Positions 8,071-16,820 of a stretch of 26,906 nucleotides of DNA are shown in pieces. The notes beneath the pieces are model-generated. The model was not told where the DNA came from and searched no databases. It worked only from the letters and a program-made list of their open reading frames with translations. How positions within the stretch are numbered: position 1 is the first letter of the stretch; each line of letters begins with the position of its first letter. Source of the stretch: CAADGV01 sp040290295 (GTDB lineage: Bacteria > Bacteroidota > Ignavibacteria > UBA10030 > UBA6906); assembly GCA_040290295.1 (NCBI GenBank), contig PSMW01000036.1, forward strand, positions 1-26,906, read 5' to 3'. A program made the position numbers and the translations under genes.

Positions 8071-9141
8071 TTACGCCGGTTGCTGCTGCGTAAGGCAGTG
8101 GAGTGTGCCGAAGCCCCACACGAGGTCGACGGCATGAATCCCGATCACGGGTCGATCAGTAAAAAGCTCCGAGAGGATTCCCAAGGCGGCGCGGTCGTTC
8201 GGATCGTTGAATGTGGGAACAAGAACGGCAGCATTCGCGATGTAGAAATTTGCATAGCTTGCCGGGAGGCGAACATTATCGAAGTAGAGAGGCGCCGGCA
8301 TCGGCAACGGAATCACGTTGATGCCCGAACCGTCTTCGAGCTTCGCGCCTTGCAGTCGTTCACGGTTTTCCATCAGCGTCGTGTAGTTTGCATCTGTGGG
8401 ATCGTCTTCGGTGCAGAGCACGACGGTCGTAGGGTTGACGAAGCGACAGAAATCGTCGATGTGGCCGTGCGTGTCGTCCCCCACGATGCCTTTGCCGAGC
8501 CAGATGGTGTTCGTTGCGCCAAGATACTCAGCAAAGATGCATTCGAGGTCGTTCCGCGTCATGCCGGGGTTACGCACTTGCGTCTGCTGATCGAGCAGGC
8601 ATTCTTCCGTTGTCAGGATGGTGCCGCGGCCGTTCACGTCGATGGCACCGCCCTCGAGGACCACCGGCTTCCCGTTCCATGTCGGCTCGAAAAGGCGCAG
8701 CCCCAACGCGCGCGCAGCGCGACGATGAACGTGGACATCTTTCTTCCAATCGGGATACTTCGCCCACGCAGTGAACTTGAAGTTGACGATCGCACACTCA
8801 GCGTTGAGCGACGACCGTTTGACGAAGATCGGTCCAAAGTCGCGCGTCCACCCTCGATTGGTGGGAAACCGAAAGAACTCTACTTGCGAACAGTCGGCGT
8901 GCACGCGTTGCAACACACGGCGTGCAGCCGCTTCATGCTCAGTAGAATTGACGATGATGCGGACGATTTCACCGGCGGTGAGTTTTCGAACAAGCTCGCC
9001 GAACACCCACGGGATGACGCTGAACTTACCGGGCCAATCGCTCTTGTTGTGGGGCCAGCCGATCCAGGTCGCTTCGTGCGGCTGCCATTCTGCCGGCAGA
9101 CGGAAGCCGAGCGACGCCGGCGTTGCTGCCGTGGTGCTCAT
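8071..9141 (-). CDS. aguA: Agmatine deiminase
   Basis: Hydrolyses agmatine to N-carbamoylputrescine and ammonia in the cytoplasm, the first of two steps from agmatine to putrescine. The 356-residue length is typical of the PAD_porph/agmatine deiminase family. Visible hallmarks are PTNRGWTRDFGPIFV near residue 93, EGGAIDVNGRGT, GDDTHGHIDDF with the conserved His227, and the C-terminal catalytic Cys349 in GTLHCLTQQQP. The ATG overlaps the stop of the upstream aguB in an ATGA, which implies translational coupling and production in step with the next enzyme. The arginine decarboxylase that would supply agmatine is not in the window. Confidence 0.95.
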   Translation of the reverse strand: MSTTAATPASLGFRLPAEWQPHEATWIGWPHNKSDWPGKFSVIPWVFGELVRKLTAGEIVRIIVNSTEHEAAARRVLQRVHADCSQVEFFRFPTNRGWTRDFGPIFVKRSSLNAECAIVNFKFTAWAKYPDWKKDVHVHRRAARALGLRLFEPTWNGKPVVLEGGAIDVNGRGTILTTEECLLDQQTQVRNPGMTRNDLECIFAEYLGATNTIWLGKGIVGDDTHGHIDDFCRFVNPTTVVLCTEDDPTDANYTTLMENRERLQGAKLEDGSGINVIPLPMPAPLYFDNVRLPASYANFYIANAAVLVPTFNDPNDRAALGILSELFTDRPVIGIHAVDLVWGFGTLHCLTQQQPA

Positions 9142-10040
9142 AGCTCACGATCGAGGAAGCGCCGGTCGATGCCATGGTACGCGTCGATGCGGCGGTCACG
9201 AAGGAAGGGCCAGTTCCGACGCACGTCTTCGACGCGCTCCAGCGAAATCTCGGCAATCAGGATTTCTTCTTTTTCCACCGAAGCCTCGGCGATGACGACA
9301 CCTTGAGGGTCGGCAACGAACGACGAGCCCCAAAACTCAAGCCCCGCCGTTCCATCTTTAAGTTTCTCGTGCCCCACGCGGTTGACTGCCGCGACATACA
9401 CGCCGTTGCCGATCGCATGCCCTCGCTGAACGGTTTGCCACGCATCCCGCTGCTGCGCGCCGAACTGCGCCTTCTCGTGAGGATGCCAACCAATGGCTGT
9501 AGGATAGAAGAGGATGGTCGCTCCTCGCAGTGTCGTAAGACGCGCACCTTCGGGGAACCATTGGTCCCAACAGATGAGCGTACCGATTGTTCCCACACGC
9601 GTCGAGAACGTCTTGAAGCCGAGATCACCGGGCGTGAAGTAGAACTTCTCATAAAAAGCGGGATCATCCGGAATGTGCATCTTGCGATACACACCCAGCA
9701 GCGTTCCATCCGCATCGATGACGACTGCGCTGTTATGGTAGAGGCCAGGAGCGCGCTTCTCGAACACGGGTGCAATGATTACCACGCCATGTTTGCGCGC
9801 GAGCGGCGCAAGTGTTTCGGTCGTGGGACCGGGAACCGTCTCAGCGAGATCGAACAGTGCAGCATCTTCTCTCTGGCAAAAATACTGCGTCCGAAACAAT
9901 TCGGGCAGACAGATAATTTGCGCGCCCCGTCCTGCCGCTTCTTCGACTTTCGCCGCCCCATGTTTCAGATTCGTATCGGGGTTTGTTTCGAGCGCAATCT
10001 GGATCAGACCGACGGTGAATGTTTTGGGATAAGATGACAT
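9138..10040 (-). CDS. aguB: N-carbamoylputrescine amidase
   Basis: A 300-residue nitrilase-superfamily hydrolase that cleaves N-carbamoylputrescine to putrescine, CO2 and ammonia. The catalytic triad is visible: Glu47 in CLPELF, Lys120 in YRKMHIPDD and Cys157 in LICWDQWFPE. The motif context matches the plant/bacterial carbamoylputrescine amidase group, and pairing with agmatine deiminase makes the substrate secure. It is the first gene of a two-gene unit. A candidate promoter at 10065-10093 lies about 20 nt upstream of the ATG, leaving a short leader with only a weak ribosome binding site. Confidence 0.95.
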   Translation of the reverse strand: MSSYPKTFTVGLIQIALETNPDTNLKHGAAKVEEAAGRGAQIICLPELFRTQYFCQREDAALFDLAETVPGPTTETLAPLARKHGVVIIAPVFEKRAPGLYHNSAVVIDADGTLLGVYRKMHIPDDPAFYEKFYFTPGDLGFKTFSTRVGTIGTLICWDQWFPEGARLTTLRGATILFYPTAIGWHPHEKAQFGAQQRDAWQTVQRGHAIGNGVYVAAVNRVGHEKLKDGTAGLEFWGSSFVADPQGVVIAEASVEKEEILIAEISLERVEDVRRNWPFLRDRRIDAYHGIDRRFLDREL

Positions 10041-10064
10041 GTCACAACGAAAAATTGCCTTGTG

Positions 10065-10093
10065 AATATACCCGAAGGTGCTCTGAAAATCAA
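10065..10093 (-). promoter_or_regulatory. Candidate promoter of aguB-aguA
   Basis: On the minus strand TTGATT (10093-10088), 17 nt, TATATT (10070-10065). The predicted start near 10058 gives a leader of about 18 nt. Confidence 0.6.
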
Positions 10094-10442
10094 TTATCGC
10101 ACAACATCCTCTGCCGCAAGGAGACTAAACGTTCCACCACCCATACCAACCCTCCGTCCGCCGGAATCTTTCGTCTGCTCGATCCTCAACGATACACCAT
10201 AGCCTGGTTGTCGATAAGCGACCTCGGAACTCGTTCTGCTACGTCATTCTCATCGGATTGCGTTGTGGGTGATGTCTACGACGGCACTTGCCTTCGTGTG
10301 CCGACAGGGGCGTGAGGAAAGGGAAAAGGTAATCTGCCGAATGCCTGTCGCTCGGCGTACTCCCAAACGACTCGCCCTTGCCGCCCGGAAGGTTCTTCTC
10401 GCTCCAGTTAAAATCATTTAACTCCCCTTTAACCTGTCAAGT

Positions 10443-10471
10443 TTGCTTATCCTTGGTGCAATGGATAGATT
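10443..10471 (+). promoter_or_regulatory. Candidate promoter of the miaB unit
   Basis: TTGCTT (10443-10448), 17 nt, TAGATT (10466-10471), with a predicted start near 10478 and a leader of about 36 nt before miaB. Confidence 0.5.
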
Positions 10472-10513
10472 TTATTACCTCTTTTCCCAGTCTTTCGTGT
10501 CAGTCTTTCACAA

Positions 10514-11857
10514 ATGAAGCGCGTCTATATCGAAACCTACGGCTGCCAGATGAATGTGGCCGATTCGGAAGTTGTTGCCGGCATTTTGAAGAAGGAAGGT
10601 TACGGCTTCACGCAGGAGTTGTCGGAGGCGGATGTCATTTTAGTGAACACGTGCGCGATTCGCGACAATGCCGAACAACGCATTCACGGTCGTATTGGAC
10701 TGTTCGGATCGTACAAGCGGAAACGGTCGGCGGTCGTCGGCATTCTCGGATGTATGGCAGAACGTCTTCGCGCCAAACTCGTCGAAGAAGAACGCGTCGT
10801 CGATCTTGTTGTTGGGCCGGACGAGTATCGCAAGCTGCCTCTGCTGATCGAGAATGCCTTTGCCGGTGAAAAGGGAGTTGCGACGCGCTTGTCGCGGGTC
10901 GAGAACTACGAGGACATCGAACCGCTACGCACCGATGGCGTGAGCGCGTGGCTTTCGGTGATGCGCGGCTGTGATAAGTTCTGCACATTCTGCGTTGTGC
11001 CGTTCACACGCGGTCGTGAGCGCAGCAGGTCGTTGGTGAGTATCGTCAACGAGGTGTGTGAGCTTGCGGCACGCGGCTTCAAAGAGGTAACGTTGCTGGG
11101 ACAGAACGTCACCTCCTATCGCGACGGGGAGTACGACTTCGCCGATCTCATGCAGTGTGTCGCCGCCGTGGATCGCACGATGCGCATCCGCTTCATGACG
11201 TCGCATCCACAGGATATGAGCGACAAGCTGATCGAGACGATCGCGACCAACGACAACATTTGCAAGTACATTCACCTTCCCCTCCAATCAGGTTCGGATC
11301 GGATTTTGCACCTGATGAATCGCACGTACACCGTCGAGCACTACCTGCGCTTGGTCGAGAGAATTCGTACCGCAATGCCGGGCGTCAGCCTGACGACGGA
11401 CATCATCTGTGGATTCCCAACAGAGACGGAAGAGGATTATCGCATGACCGCCGACGTGATGCGCCACGTGCGGTACGACGGTGCATACACGTTCAAATAT
11501 TCCCCCCGTGAGAACACAAAAGCATGGCTCATGAAGGATGATGTGCCCGAAGACGTGAAGGGCGAACGGGTTTTTGAACTTTCGGAACTCCAACGTCGCA
11601 TCACACTGGAGCTGAATCAACGTTTGGTCGGGACGGTAGAGCGCATCCTCGTGGAAGGCAGAAGCAAGAAATCGGAGGAGGAATGGATGGGCAGGACAGA
11701 TACCAACAAGACGGTGATATTTCCGCGAACCACCGAGCAGATCGGCCAGTACGTGGATATACACATCGAGCACTGCACGTCGGCAACGCTGTTCGGTCGG
11801 CGCGCTCATCGCAGCGAGACTTCAGCGGTGGCAATGCAAGAGGAGAACGCGGCGTGA
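10514..11857 (+). CDS. miaB: tRNA-2-methylthio-N6-dimethylallyladenosine synthase
   Basis: A radical-SAM methylthiotransferase that adds the 2-methylthio group to i6A37 of tRNAs reading UNN codons. The 447-residue protein has the full family layout. The N-terminal UPF0004 domain holds Cys11, Cys47 and Cys80 for the auxiliary 4Fe-4S cluster. The radical-SAM motif has Cys153, Cys157 and Cys160 (RGCDKFCTFCVVPFTRG), and a C-terminal TRAM domain starts near residue 375. No clear Shine-Dalgarno sequence precedes the ATG. It opens a six-gene unit; the next gene overlaps its stop (GTGA at 11854-11857). Confidence 0.96.
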   Translation: MKRVYIETYGCQMNVADSEVVAGILKKEGYGFTQELSEADVILVNTCAIRDNAEQRIHGRIGLFGSYKRKRSAVVGILGCMAERLRAKLVEEERVVDLVVGPDEYRKLPLLIENAFAGEKGVATRLSRVENYEDIEPLRTDGVSAWLSVMRGCDKFCTFCVVPFTRGRERSRSLVSIVNEVCELAARGFKEVTLLGQNVTSYRDGEYDFADLMQCVAAVDRTMRIRFMTSHPQDMSDKLIETIATNDNICKYIHLPLQSGSDRILHLMNRTYTVEHYLRLVERIRTAMPGVSLTTDIICGFPTETEEDYRMTADVMRHVRYDGAYTFKYSPRENTKAWLMKDDVPEDVKGERVFELSELQRRITLELNQRLVGTVERILVEGRSKKSEEEWMGRTDTNKTVIFPRTTEQIGQYVDIHIEHCTSATLFGRRAHRSETSAVAMQEENAA

Positions 11858-12660
11858 GGAAGAAGCCCGTGGTGGTCGCGTTGGGGGTGTTCGTCCTTTC
11901 GTTTGCGTTCGCCCAGCAACCGAATGTAGAACAGTATGTCACGCGCGTCGAGGGCGGCGATGCCGACGCAGTGAGGGCGGAACTTCCTGCATTGCAACAG
12001 AAGTATCCGAATGATCCCGGCGTGCTCTATCTTCAAGCCTTGCTGACAACCGATGGGGCTGAGGCTGTTCGTCTCTACCAAAAACTTGTGGACACGTATC
12101 CGAACAGCGATTGGGCAGACGATGCGCTGTACAAAGTGTATAAGTTCTACTATGCTATCGGCTTGTACCGCACGGCGGAATTGAAGCTGGATCAACTTCG
12201 CACACGGTACCCGAATTCACGATACGTTACCGGAAGCAGAACGGAAGCTGAAAACTCTTCACCAGAGCCTGTTCAGAAAACCGAAACGGTCTCTACGCTG
12301 CCGCCACACGAGCGAACCGATACGACCGCCACTGCTCCCTCACCTCAAGGCGACGTGCCGCCGGTTGTCGAGCAGAGACCCCACCCTGCCGCGGAACCGC
12401 CGCGCACGGTTACCGAGCCGAAAGGAACGGAACTGTTTACCCTGCAAGTGGGGGCATTCTCCACAGCAGCGAACGCGAACAGACAAAAGGCGTTCTTGGA
12501 TTTTCACAACTATCCTGCCGACGTCGCGAGCAAGACGCGCGACGGCAAGTCACTCTACGTCGTGTACGTCGGTCGATTTACAACGGAGCAGCAGGCGCGC
12601 CGCACCGGCGAAGAGTTGAAGCGATCCTTCAACATCAAGTACATCATCGTCAAGCGTTGA
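11854..12660 (+). CDS. Exported TPR-type protein with C-terminal SPOR domain
   Basis: From the GTG at 11854 the product is 268 residues. It has a signal peptide (KKPVVVALGVFVLSFAFA), then helical TPR-like repeats at about 25-120 (YPNDPGVLYLQALL; YQKLVDTYPNSDWADDALY). A low-complexity Pro/Glu/Thr linker (about 125-190) leads to a SPOR domain (193-268, LFTLQVGAFSTAANANRQK and YVVYVGRFTTEQQA). SPOR domains bind denuded septal peptidoglycan, so an envelope or division-related role is inferred. AGGAG at 11841-11845 lies 8 nt before this GTG, and its overlap with the miaB stop indicates coupling. An in-frame ATG at 11683 lies inside miaB and would bury the signal peptide, so it is rejected. Confidence 0.85.
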   Translation: MRKKPVVVALGVFVLSFAFAQQPNVEQYVTRVEGGDADAVRAELPALQQKYPNDPGVLYLQALLTTDGAEAVRLYQKLVDTYPNSDWADDALYKVYKFYYAIGLYRTAELKLDQLRTRYPNSRYVTGSRTEAENSSPEPVQKTETVSTLPPHERTDTTATAPSPQGDVPPVVEQRPHPAAEPPRTVTEPKGTELFTLQVGAFSTAANANRQKAFLDFHNYPADVASKTRDGKSLYVVYVGRFTTEQQARRTGEELKRSFNIKYIIVKR

Positions 12661-13815
12661 ATGGAGAGCGCAGCACGACACCACGTGAATACGAAGAGCT
12701 TTCAAGAAGAACACGGCATCATCGGCGTGTCGGTCGAGATGCAGAAGATCGTCGAGGTGATCAAGCAAGTCGCCCCGACCGACATTACCGTGCTCATCAC
12801 GGGCGAGAGCGGAGTGGGGAAAGAGGTGATTGCAAAAGCAATTCACGCGGCAAGTAACCGGAGCAAGAAGCCGTTCATTACGGTCAACGCCGGCGCTATT
12901 CCTGAGGGGATCATCGAGAGTGAATTGTTCGGTCATGAACGCGGCTCGTTTACGGGGGCAGCGGGTGAGCGCAAAGGGTACTTCGAGCTTGCAGACAACG
13001 GGACGATTTTCTTGGATGAAATCGGCGAACTACCCCTCTCGGCGCAAGTAAAGTTTCTGCGGGTGTTGGAGAACGGGGAGTTTCTACGTGTGGGCTCTTC
13101 GGTCCCACGTCGCGTGGACGTTCGGGTGTTGGCGGCAACGAACAAGGATTTGGAAGTAGAAGTACGACACAATCGCTTCCGCTCCGATTTGTACTTCCGT
13201 TTGCGGTCGGTGAACATCGTCATCCCGCCGCTGCGTAAACGCGTGGAGGATATTCCGGTATTGTTCCATGCCTTCGCTGTCGAGTTCGCTCAAAAGAACA
13301 ACGTCAGCTTCGGAGGTATCTCGGATGAAGCGATGCAACTCCTCAAGTCGTATCACTGGCCTGGCAACGTCCGCGAGCTACGCAACGTCGTGGAGAGCAT
13401 GCTTGTTCTCGAAGGAGGTAAGTACCTGACCGCCGAGGACGTTCGGAAGTATCTGAAAGAGTTGCCATCGTCGAACGCGACGAGCCGCAATCTCCCCGCG
13501 GTAACGGGCAAGAGCGTCGAACAAGCCGAGCGAGAACTTATTCTGCGCGCGTTGTTGGAGATTAAAGCCGATCTCATGGAGTTAAAAAATACCCTTCACG
13601 AACAAGCGGCGATTCTTGCTGCTGCACAGCGCCCGAGCGATCCTCTGGCGATCCAGGCAGAGGACAGTCTCTCGCTGACGGCAATGGAACGTCGCCTCAT
13701 CGAGGAAGCGCTCCGCAGATATAAAGGCAACCGCCGCGCCGCTGCACGAGCACTCAACATCAGCGAACGGACGCTGTACCGAAAGATCAAAGAATACAAT
13801 CTCGAATCGACATGA
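12661..13815 (+). CDS. Sigma54-dependent transcriptional activator (AAA+ and Fis-type HTH, no sensor domain)
   Basis: A 384-residue bacterial enhancer-binding protein. The AAA+ domain starts almost at the N-terminus: Walker A GESGVGKE (48-55), the sigma54-contact loop as GSFTGA (95-100, consensus GAFTGA), Walker B IFLDEIGEL with Asp119-Glu120, and an arginine-finger region FRSDLYFRL. A Fis-type helix-turn-helix sits at about 340-380 (RAAARALNISERTLYRKI). There is no receiver, GAF or PAS domain, so activity may be set by expression level or by a partner. The ATG directly follows the stop of the SPOR gene and lacks a clear ribosome binding site; a GTG at 12685 is an alternative. Its end overlaps lptE by ATGA. 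Targets are unknown. Confidence 0.93.
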   Translation: MESAARHHVNTKSFQEEHGIIGVSVEMQKIVEVIKQVAPTDITVLITGESGVGKEVIAKAIHAASNRSKKPFITVNAGAIPEGIIESELFGHERGSFTGAAGERKGYFELADNGTIFLDEIGELPLSAQVKFLRVLENGEFLRVGSSVPRRVDVRVLAATNKDLEVEVRHNRFRSDLYFRLRSVNIVIPPLRKRVEDIPVLFHAFAVEFAQKNNVSFGGISDEAMQLLKSYHWPGNVRELRNVVESMLVLEGGKYLTAEDVRKYLKELPSSNATSRNLPAVTGKSVEQAERELILRALLEIKADLMELKNTLHEQAAILAAAQRPSDPLAIQAEDSLSLTAMERRLIEEALRRYKGNRRAAARALNISERTLYRKIKEYNLEST

Positions 13816-14309
13816 CCACCACGCGCATGCTTCTGGTGTGGGGGATGGTGCTCGGCATCTGTGGATGCTATTCGTTCACCGGCGCATCGGTGCCGTCGCA
13901 CCTCAAGACGATCGCCATTCCCGTGATGGACGATCAGTCCGGCTCGGGCGAAGCAAGCCTACGCGACGACATGACACGCACACTGACCGATTTGTTCGTT
14001 CGGGATAACAGTCTGGAAGTTGCCGACAAGAACACCGCCGACTCAATTCTGGAAGGCACGATCCTTCCCCTTCGCGATGAAATTGTTGCCGTCAGCGGAG
14101 GCGAAACGGTGAACAAGCGCCGCATCACGCTCTCGGTGAAAGTGGTGTATCACGACATGAAACTGCGCAAGAAGGTGTACGAGAAGACCTTCTCCAACTA
14201 CGGGGACTATAACCCCACGGGCGGCTTCGCGCAGCGCAAAGCGGCTTTCGATGAGGCTATCAGAAAGATTTGCGAGGACATTCTCCTCGAAACTGTTTCC
14301 GGCTGGTAA
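13812..14309 (+). CDS. lptE: LptE-family outer-membrane lipoprotein
   Basis: A 165-residue lipoprotein with lipobox ICGC (Cys19) directly followed by YSFTGASVPSHLKTIAIPV, the characteristic opening of the Bacteroidota LptE/LpsE-type family. LptE plugs the LptD barrel in lipopolysaccharide export. The remainder has the expected alternation: DDMTRTLTDLFVRDNSLEV, then repeated beta strands ending in a helix (DEAIRKICEDILLETV). The ATG overlaps the stop of the sigma54 activator, implying coupling. Family recognition is by pattern; lptD is not in the window. Confidence 0.85.
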   Translation: MTTTRMLLVWGMVLGICGCYSFTGASVPSHLKTIAIPVMDDQSGSGEASLRDDMTRTLTDLFVRDNSLEVADKNTADSILEGTILPLRDEIVAVSGGETVNKRRITLSVKVVYHDMKLRKKVYEKTFSNYGDYNPTGGFAQRKAAFDEAIRKICEDILLETVSGW

Positions 14310-14354
14310 TAGCACACAACATCACTCACAATATGAGGGTTATACAACAATATC

Positions 14355-15824
14355 ATGGCTGAGTTGATATTGATTGCATATATCGTTTCGCTGACGATCC
14401 TGTTCATCTTCGGCTTACAGGGCTTCATCATGATTTACTATTACCTGAAGTTCAGGAACAAGAAGCATCCGGCGGTGCACTTGGTGGGCGAGTACCCGGT
14501 GGTCACCGTGCAATTGCCGGTGTTCAACGAGCGCTACGTCGTCGGTCGCCTCATCGACGCCACGTGCGCGATGATTTATCCGAAAGAAAAACTCGAGATT
14601 CAGGTACTGGACGATTCGACCGATGAAACGGTAGAAGTGGTGGCGGGCTTGGTCGAGAAATACCAGCGGCTTGGGTTCGATATCCGCCACATCCACCGCA
14701 CAAAGCGAGAGGGTTACAAAGCAGGAGCCTTGCGAGACGGATTGGCGGTTGCACGTGGAGAGTTCATCGCGATTTTCGACGCCGATTTCGTTCCGCGGCC
14801 CGACTTTCTGTTAAAAACCATCCCCCACTTCATGACCGATGCTCGCATCGGCATGGTGCAGACGCGCTGGGAACATCTCAACGCCGACTACTCTCTCCTC
14901 ACGCGCACGCAAGCGATGGTATTAGACGGGCATTTCGTAATCGAGCAATCCGTGCGCAACAAGGTGGGCTACTTCCTCAACTTCAACGGCACCGCCGGTG
15001 TATGGCGTACATCCACGATCATCGACGCAGGCAATTGGCAAGCGGATACGCTGACGGAAGATCTGGACTTGAGCTATCGTGCACAACTGCGCGGGTGGCG
15101 ATTCATCTATCTGAACGAGGTCACCTCACCGGCCGAGCTTCCATCGGAAATCAACGCGCTCAAATCGCAACAATTCCGCTGGACGAAAGGGGCAATCGAA
15201 ACGGCACGGAAGATCCTCCCCGAGGTCTGGAAGTCGAAACTGCCGCTCAACGTCAAGATGCATGCAACGTTCCATCTGACGAACAATTTCGTTTTCCCCT
15301 TCATCGTCTTAGCGGGCATATTGAATGTGCCGTTGGTCTTTATCAAGCATGCGGGCATGCACGATCAGTATTTCGCGTTCATGTCGGTGTTTGTGTTCGC
15401 TTTCATCGGTTCGTTCTTGTTCTATTTGTTTTCTCAAAAAGATGTGTACCCGGATTGGCAGCGGCGGGTCTTTCTGTTCCCTGTGTTCATGGCAGGCAGT
15501 ATGGGTTTTGCCGTGAACAATACACGCGCAGTGATCGAAGGACTCTTGAAGAAGAAGAGCGAGTTCGTTCGCACACCCAAGTACGCTATCAAGAGCAAGA
15601 ACGATTCTTGGACGGACAAGAAATACGTTCCGGTAAAGATTAGTTCGACCGTGATCATCGAAATGGTGCTGGCGGTGTATTGCCTCTTTGGTGTCGGCTC
15701 ATCTCTCTACTTTTTGGAACTTGCGGCAATCCCATTCCAACTGCTGTTTCTGCTCGGCTTTTCGTTCACTTCCATACTTTCCATCAAGCACGCGCTCGTA
15801 GCGCGTGAAGTCCGGCAGACATAA
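14355..15824 (+). CDS. Membrane-bound GT2 family processive-type glycosyltransferase (cellulose synthase-like)
   Basis: A 489-residue inner-membrane protein with an N-terminal transmembrane helix (4-30), a cytoplasmic GT-A domain and four or more helices after about residue 300. All catalytic motifs are present: Asp86-Asp87 in VLDDSTD, Asp142 and Asp144 in IFDADF, TEDLDL (234-239) with the catalytic Asp236, and QQFRW (272-276). That D, DxD, TED, QxxRW set marks processive-type or glucosylceramide-synthase-like enzymes, which join UDP-sugars to a polymer or lipid. The exact product is unknown. It follows lptE by 45 nt, in a unit with an envelope flavour, and precedes a TPR gene. No PilZ domain is visible. 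Confidence 0.9.
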   Translation: MAELILIAYIVSLTILFIFGLQGFIMIYYYLKFRNKKHPAVHLVGEYPVVTVQLPVFNERYVVGRLIDATCAMIYPKEKLEIQVLDDSTDETVEVVAGLVEKYQRLGFDIRHIHRTKREGYKAGALRDGLAVARGEFIAIFDADFVPRPDFLLKTIPHFMTDARIGMVQTRWEHLNADYSLLTRTQAMVLDGHFVIEQSVRNKVGYFLNFNGTAGVWRTSTIIDAGNWQADTLTEDLDLSYRAQLRGWRFIYLNEVTSPAELPSEINALKSQQFRWTKGAIETARKILPEVWKSKLPLNVKMHATFHLTNNFVFPFIVLAGILNVPLVFIKHAGMHDQYFAFMSVFVFAFIGSFLFYLFSQKDVYPDWQRRVFLFPVFMAGSMGFAVNNTRAVIEGLLKKKSEFVRTPKYAIKSKNDSWTDKKYVPVKISSTVIIEMVLAVYCLFGVGSSLYFLELAAIPFQLLFLLGFSFTSILSIKHALVAREVRQT

Positions 15825-15832
15825 GGACCCCC

Positions 15833-16495
15833 ATGGCTGCGAAGCCTCTCATATCGGCAACGTTCGCTCGTGCAGCAGCCGAATACCTCCGCGAGGGAGA
15901 GACGCAGCGTGCAATTGAATTGTGCTTAGCGGGCACGCGCGCCTATCCTGAATACGCCATGGGGTACATGGTCTTGGGAAAGTGTTTCGAGGCATACGGC
16001 AGAATGCCTGAGGCGCTGGCGGCGTATCGCAAGGCACTCAGCAAACTCCCCGACAACCCGACACTGATTGCCTTGGTCAACAATGCCGAAGAACACGAGC
16101 GGAAGGAATTTCAGCGCGCCGTGGAGGCACAGGAGCAACGCTTCGAACAACCAGAAGAGCAGTCTGACCAACAGCCCCGGGCGCCGGAAAAGGAGCAGCC
16201 TCAGGAGGAAAGCCTGATCGATTTCTTGGCGAAACGTCTGCACGTCGTGCAACGCATCAGGCCTGAACGCGCCTCATCCCCTCCGCCCGCTCCGCCCGAG
16301 GAACAGGGCACCACGATCGTCACACGGACGATGGCGGAGATTTTCGCGAGCCAAGGCGCGTATGCCGATGCATTGAAGGCTTACCGCGCATTGGCAGCAT
16401 TGCATCCCGACGAACAGAAGTTCGATGAGCGCATCCGCGAACTCGAGCAGCTTGCCGCCGCTCAGAATCTACACAAAACAAAAGCCCCGCAATAA
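15833..16495 (+). CDS. TPR-repeat protein
   Basis: A 220-residue protein without signal peptide. TPR-like helical pairs lie at about 8-85 (AAEYLREGETQRAIELCLAG; YMVLGKCFEAYGRMPEALAA) and again at about 165-205 (AEIFASQGAYADALKAYRAL). They are separated by a charged Glu/Gln/Pro-rich linker (about 95-125). AAGGA precedes the ATG, 8 nt after the GT2 stop, so it is in the same unit. A scaffold or partner role for the glycosyltransferase is an inference. Its TAA stop lies in the loop of the bidirectional terminator. Confidence 0.82.
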   Translation: MAAKPLISATFARAAAEYLREGETQRAIELCLAGTRAYPEYAMGYMVLGKCFEAYGRMPEALAAYRKALSKLPDNPTLIALVNNAEEHERKEFQRAVEAQEQRFEQPEEQSDQQPRAPEKEQPQEESLIDFLAKRLHVVQRIRPERASSPPPAPPEEQGTTIVTRTMAEIFASQGAYADALKAYRALAALHPDEQKFDERIRELEQLAAAQNLHKTKAPQ

Positions 16496-16507
16496 CCTGG
16501 GCTTTTG
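16479..16507. terminator. Bidirectional terminator between the TPR gene and rpsT
   Basis: A 9-bp perfect stem, CAAAAGCCC (16479-16487) with GGGCTTTTG (16499-16507). Read on minus it is followed by TTTTGTG, a good terminator for rpsT. Read on plus the stem itself ends in CTTTTG, then CATTT, so it can also stop the miaB unit. The TAA of the TPR gene (16493-16495) is in its loop. Confidence 0.75.
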
Positions 16508-16530
16508 CATTTCGATAACCTCGCACGCGA

Positions 16531-16785
16531 TTACTTCATGGCATTGACAAGCCGTGTGAGTCGCGACTTATGGTTGGCAGCATTGTTCTTGTGAATGATC
16601 ATTTTCGCAGCAAGTTGATCCAACAACTTCACCGTCCTGCGCAGCTCTTGTTCTGCTCTCACTTTGTCTTTTGCCGCACGGACTTTCTTCATTGCGGTAC
16701 GCATGCGTTTCTTCCATGCAGCATTGCGTGCCGCCCGACGTTTTGCTACACGCGCACGCTTTGCAGCAGAAGGATGGTTTGCCAT
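16531..16785 (-). CDS. rpsT: 30S ribosomal protein S20
   Basis: An 84-residue, strongly basic protein opening MANHPSAAKRARVAKRRAARN, diagnostic for S20, with the usual KNNAANHKSRLTRLVNAM end. It binds 16S rRNA during assembly of the small subunit. GAGGGTCAACC before the ATG supplies the ribosome binding site. It is a single-gene unit with its own promoter (16830-16858) and a terminator shared with the convergent unit. Confidence 0.97.
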   Translation of the reverse strand: MANHPSAAKRARVAKRRAARNAAWKKRMRTAMKKVRAAKDKVRAEQELRRTVKLLDQLAAKMIIHKNNAANHKSRLTRLVNAMK

Positions 16786-16820
16786 GGTTGACCCTCTTTA
16801 CTTTCGATGTTGACGAGAAA

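Larger units (their letters stand above)
10041..10513. other. Divergent intergenic region between aguB and miaB
   Basis: No gene is supported in these 473 bases. The ends hold the promoters of the two flanking units. The middle (about 10110-10430) has only a small GGCAC/GTGCC inverted repeat near 10285-10305 and a purine-rich patch near 10315-10330; I could not match it to any riboswitch, tRNA or small RNA. Confidence 0.6.

Noticed and set aside
8011..9306. Open frame of 431 codons on plus, antisense to aguA
   Set aside because: aguA on minus has all family motifs and the catalytic Cys; the antisense frame is a codon-bias shadow.
10019..10315. Open frame of 98 codons on plus between aguB and miaB
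   Set aside because: It starts inside aguB, overlaps the aguB promoter, and has no ribosome binding site or recognisable motif.
10305..10400. Possible cobalamin-type riboswitch upstream of miaB
   Set aside because: A GGGAAAAGGT-like patch recalls part of the B12 box region, but the remaining conserved boxes are missing and it lies upstream of the promoter of miaB, so it would not be in the leader.
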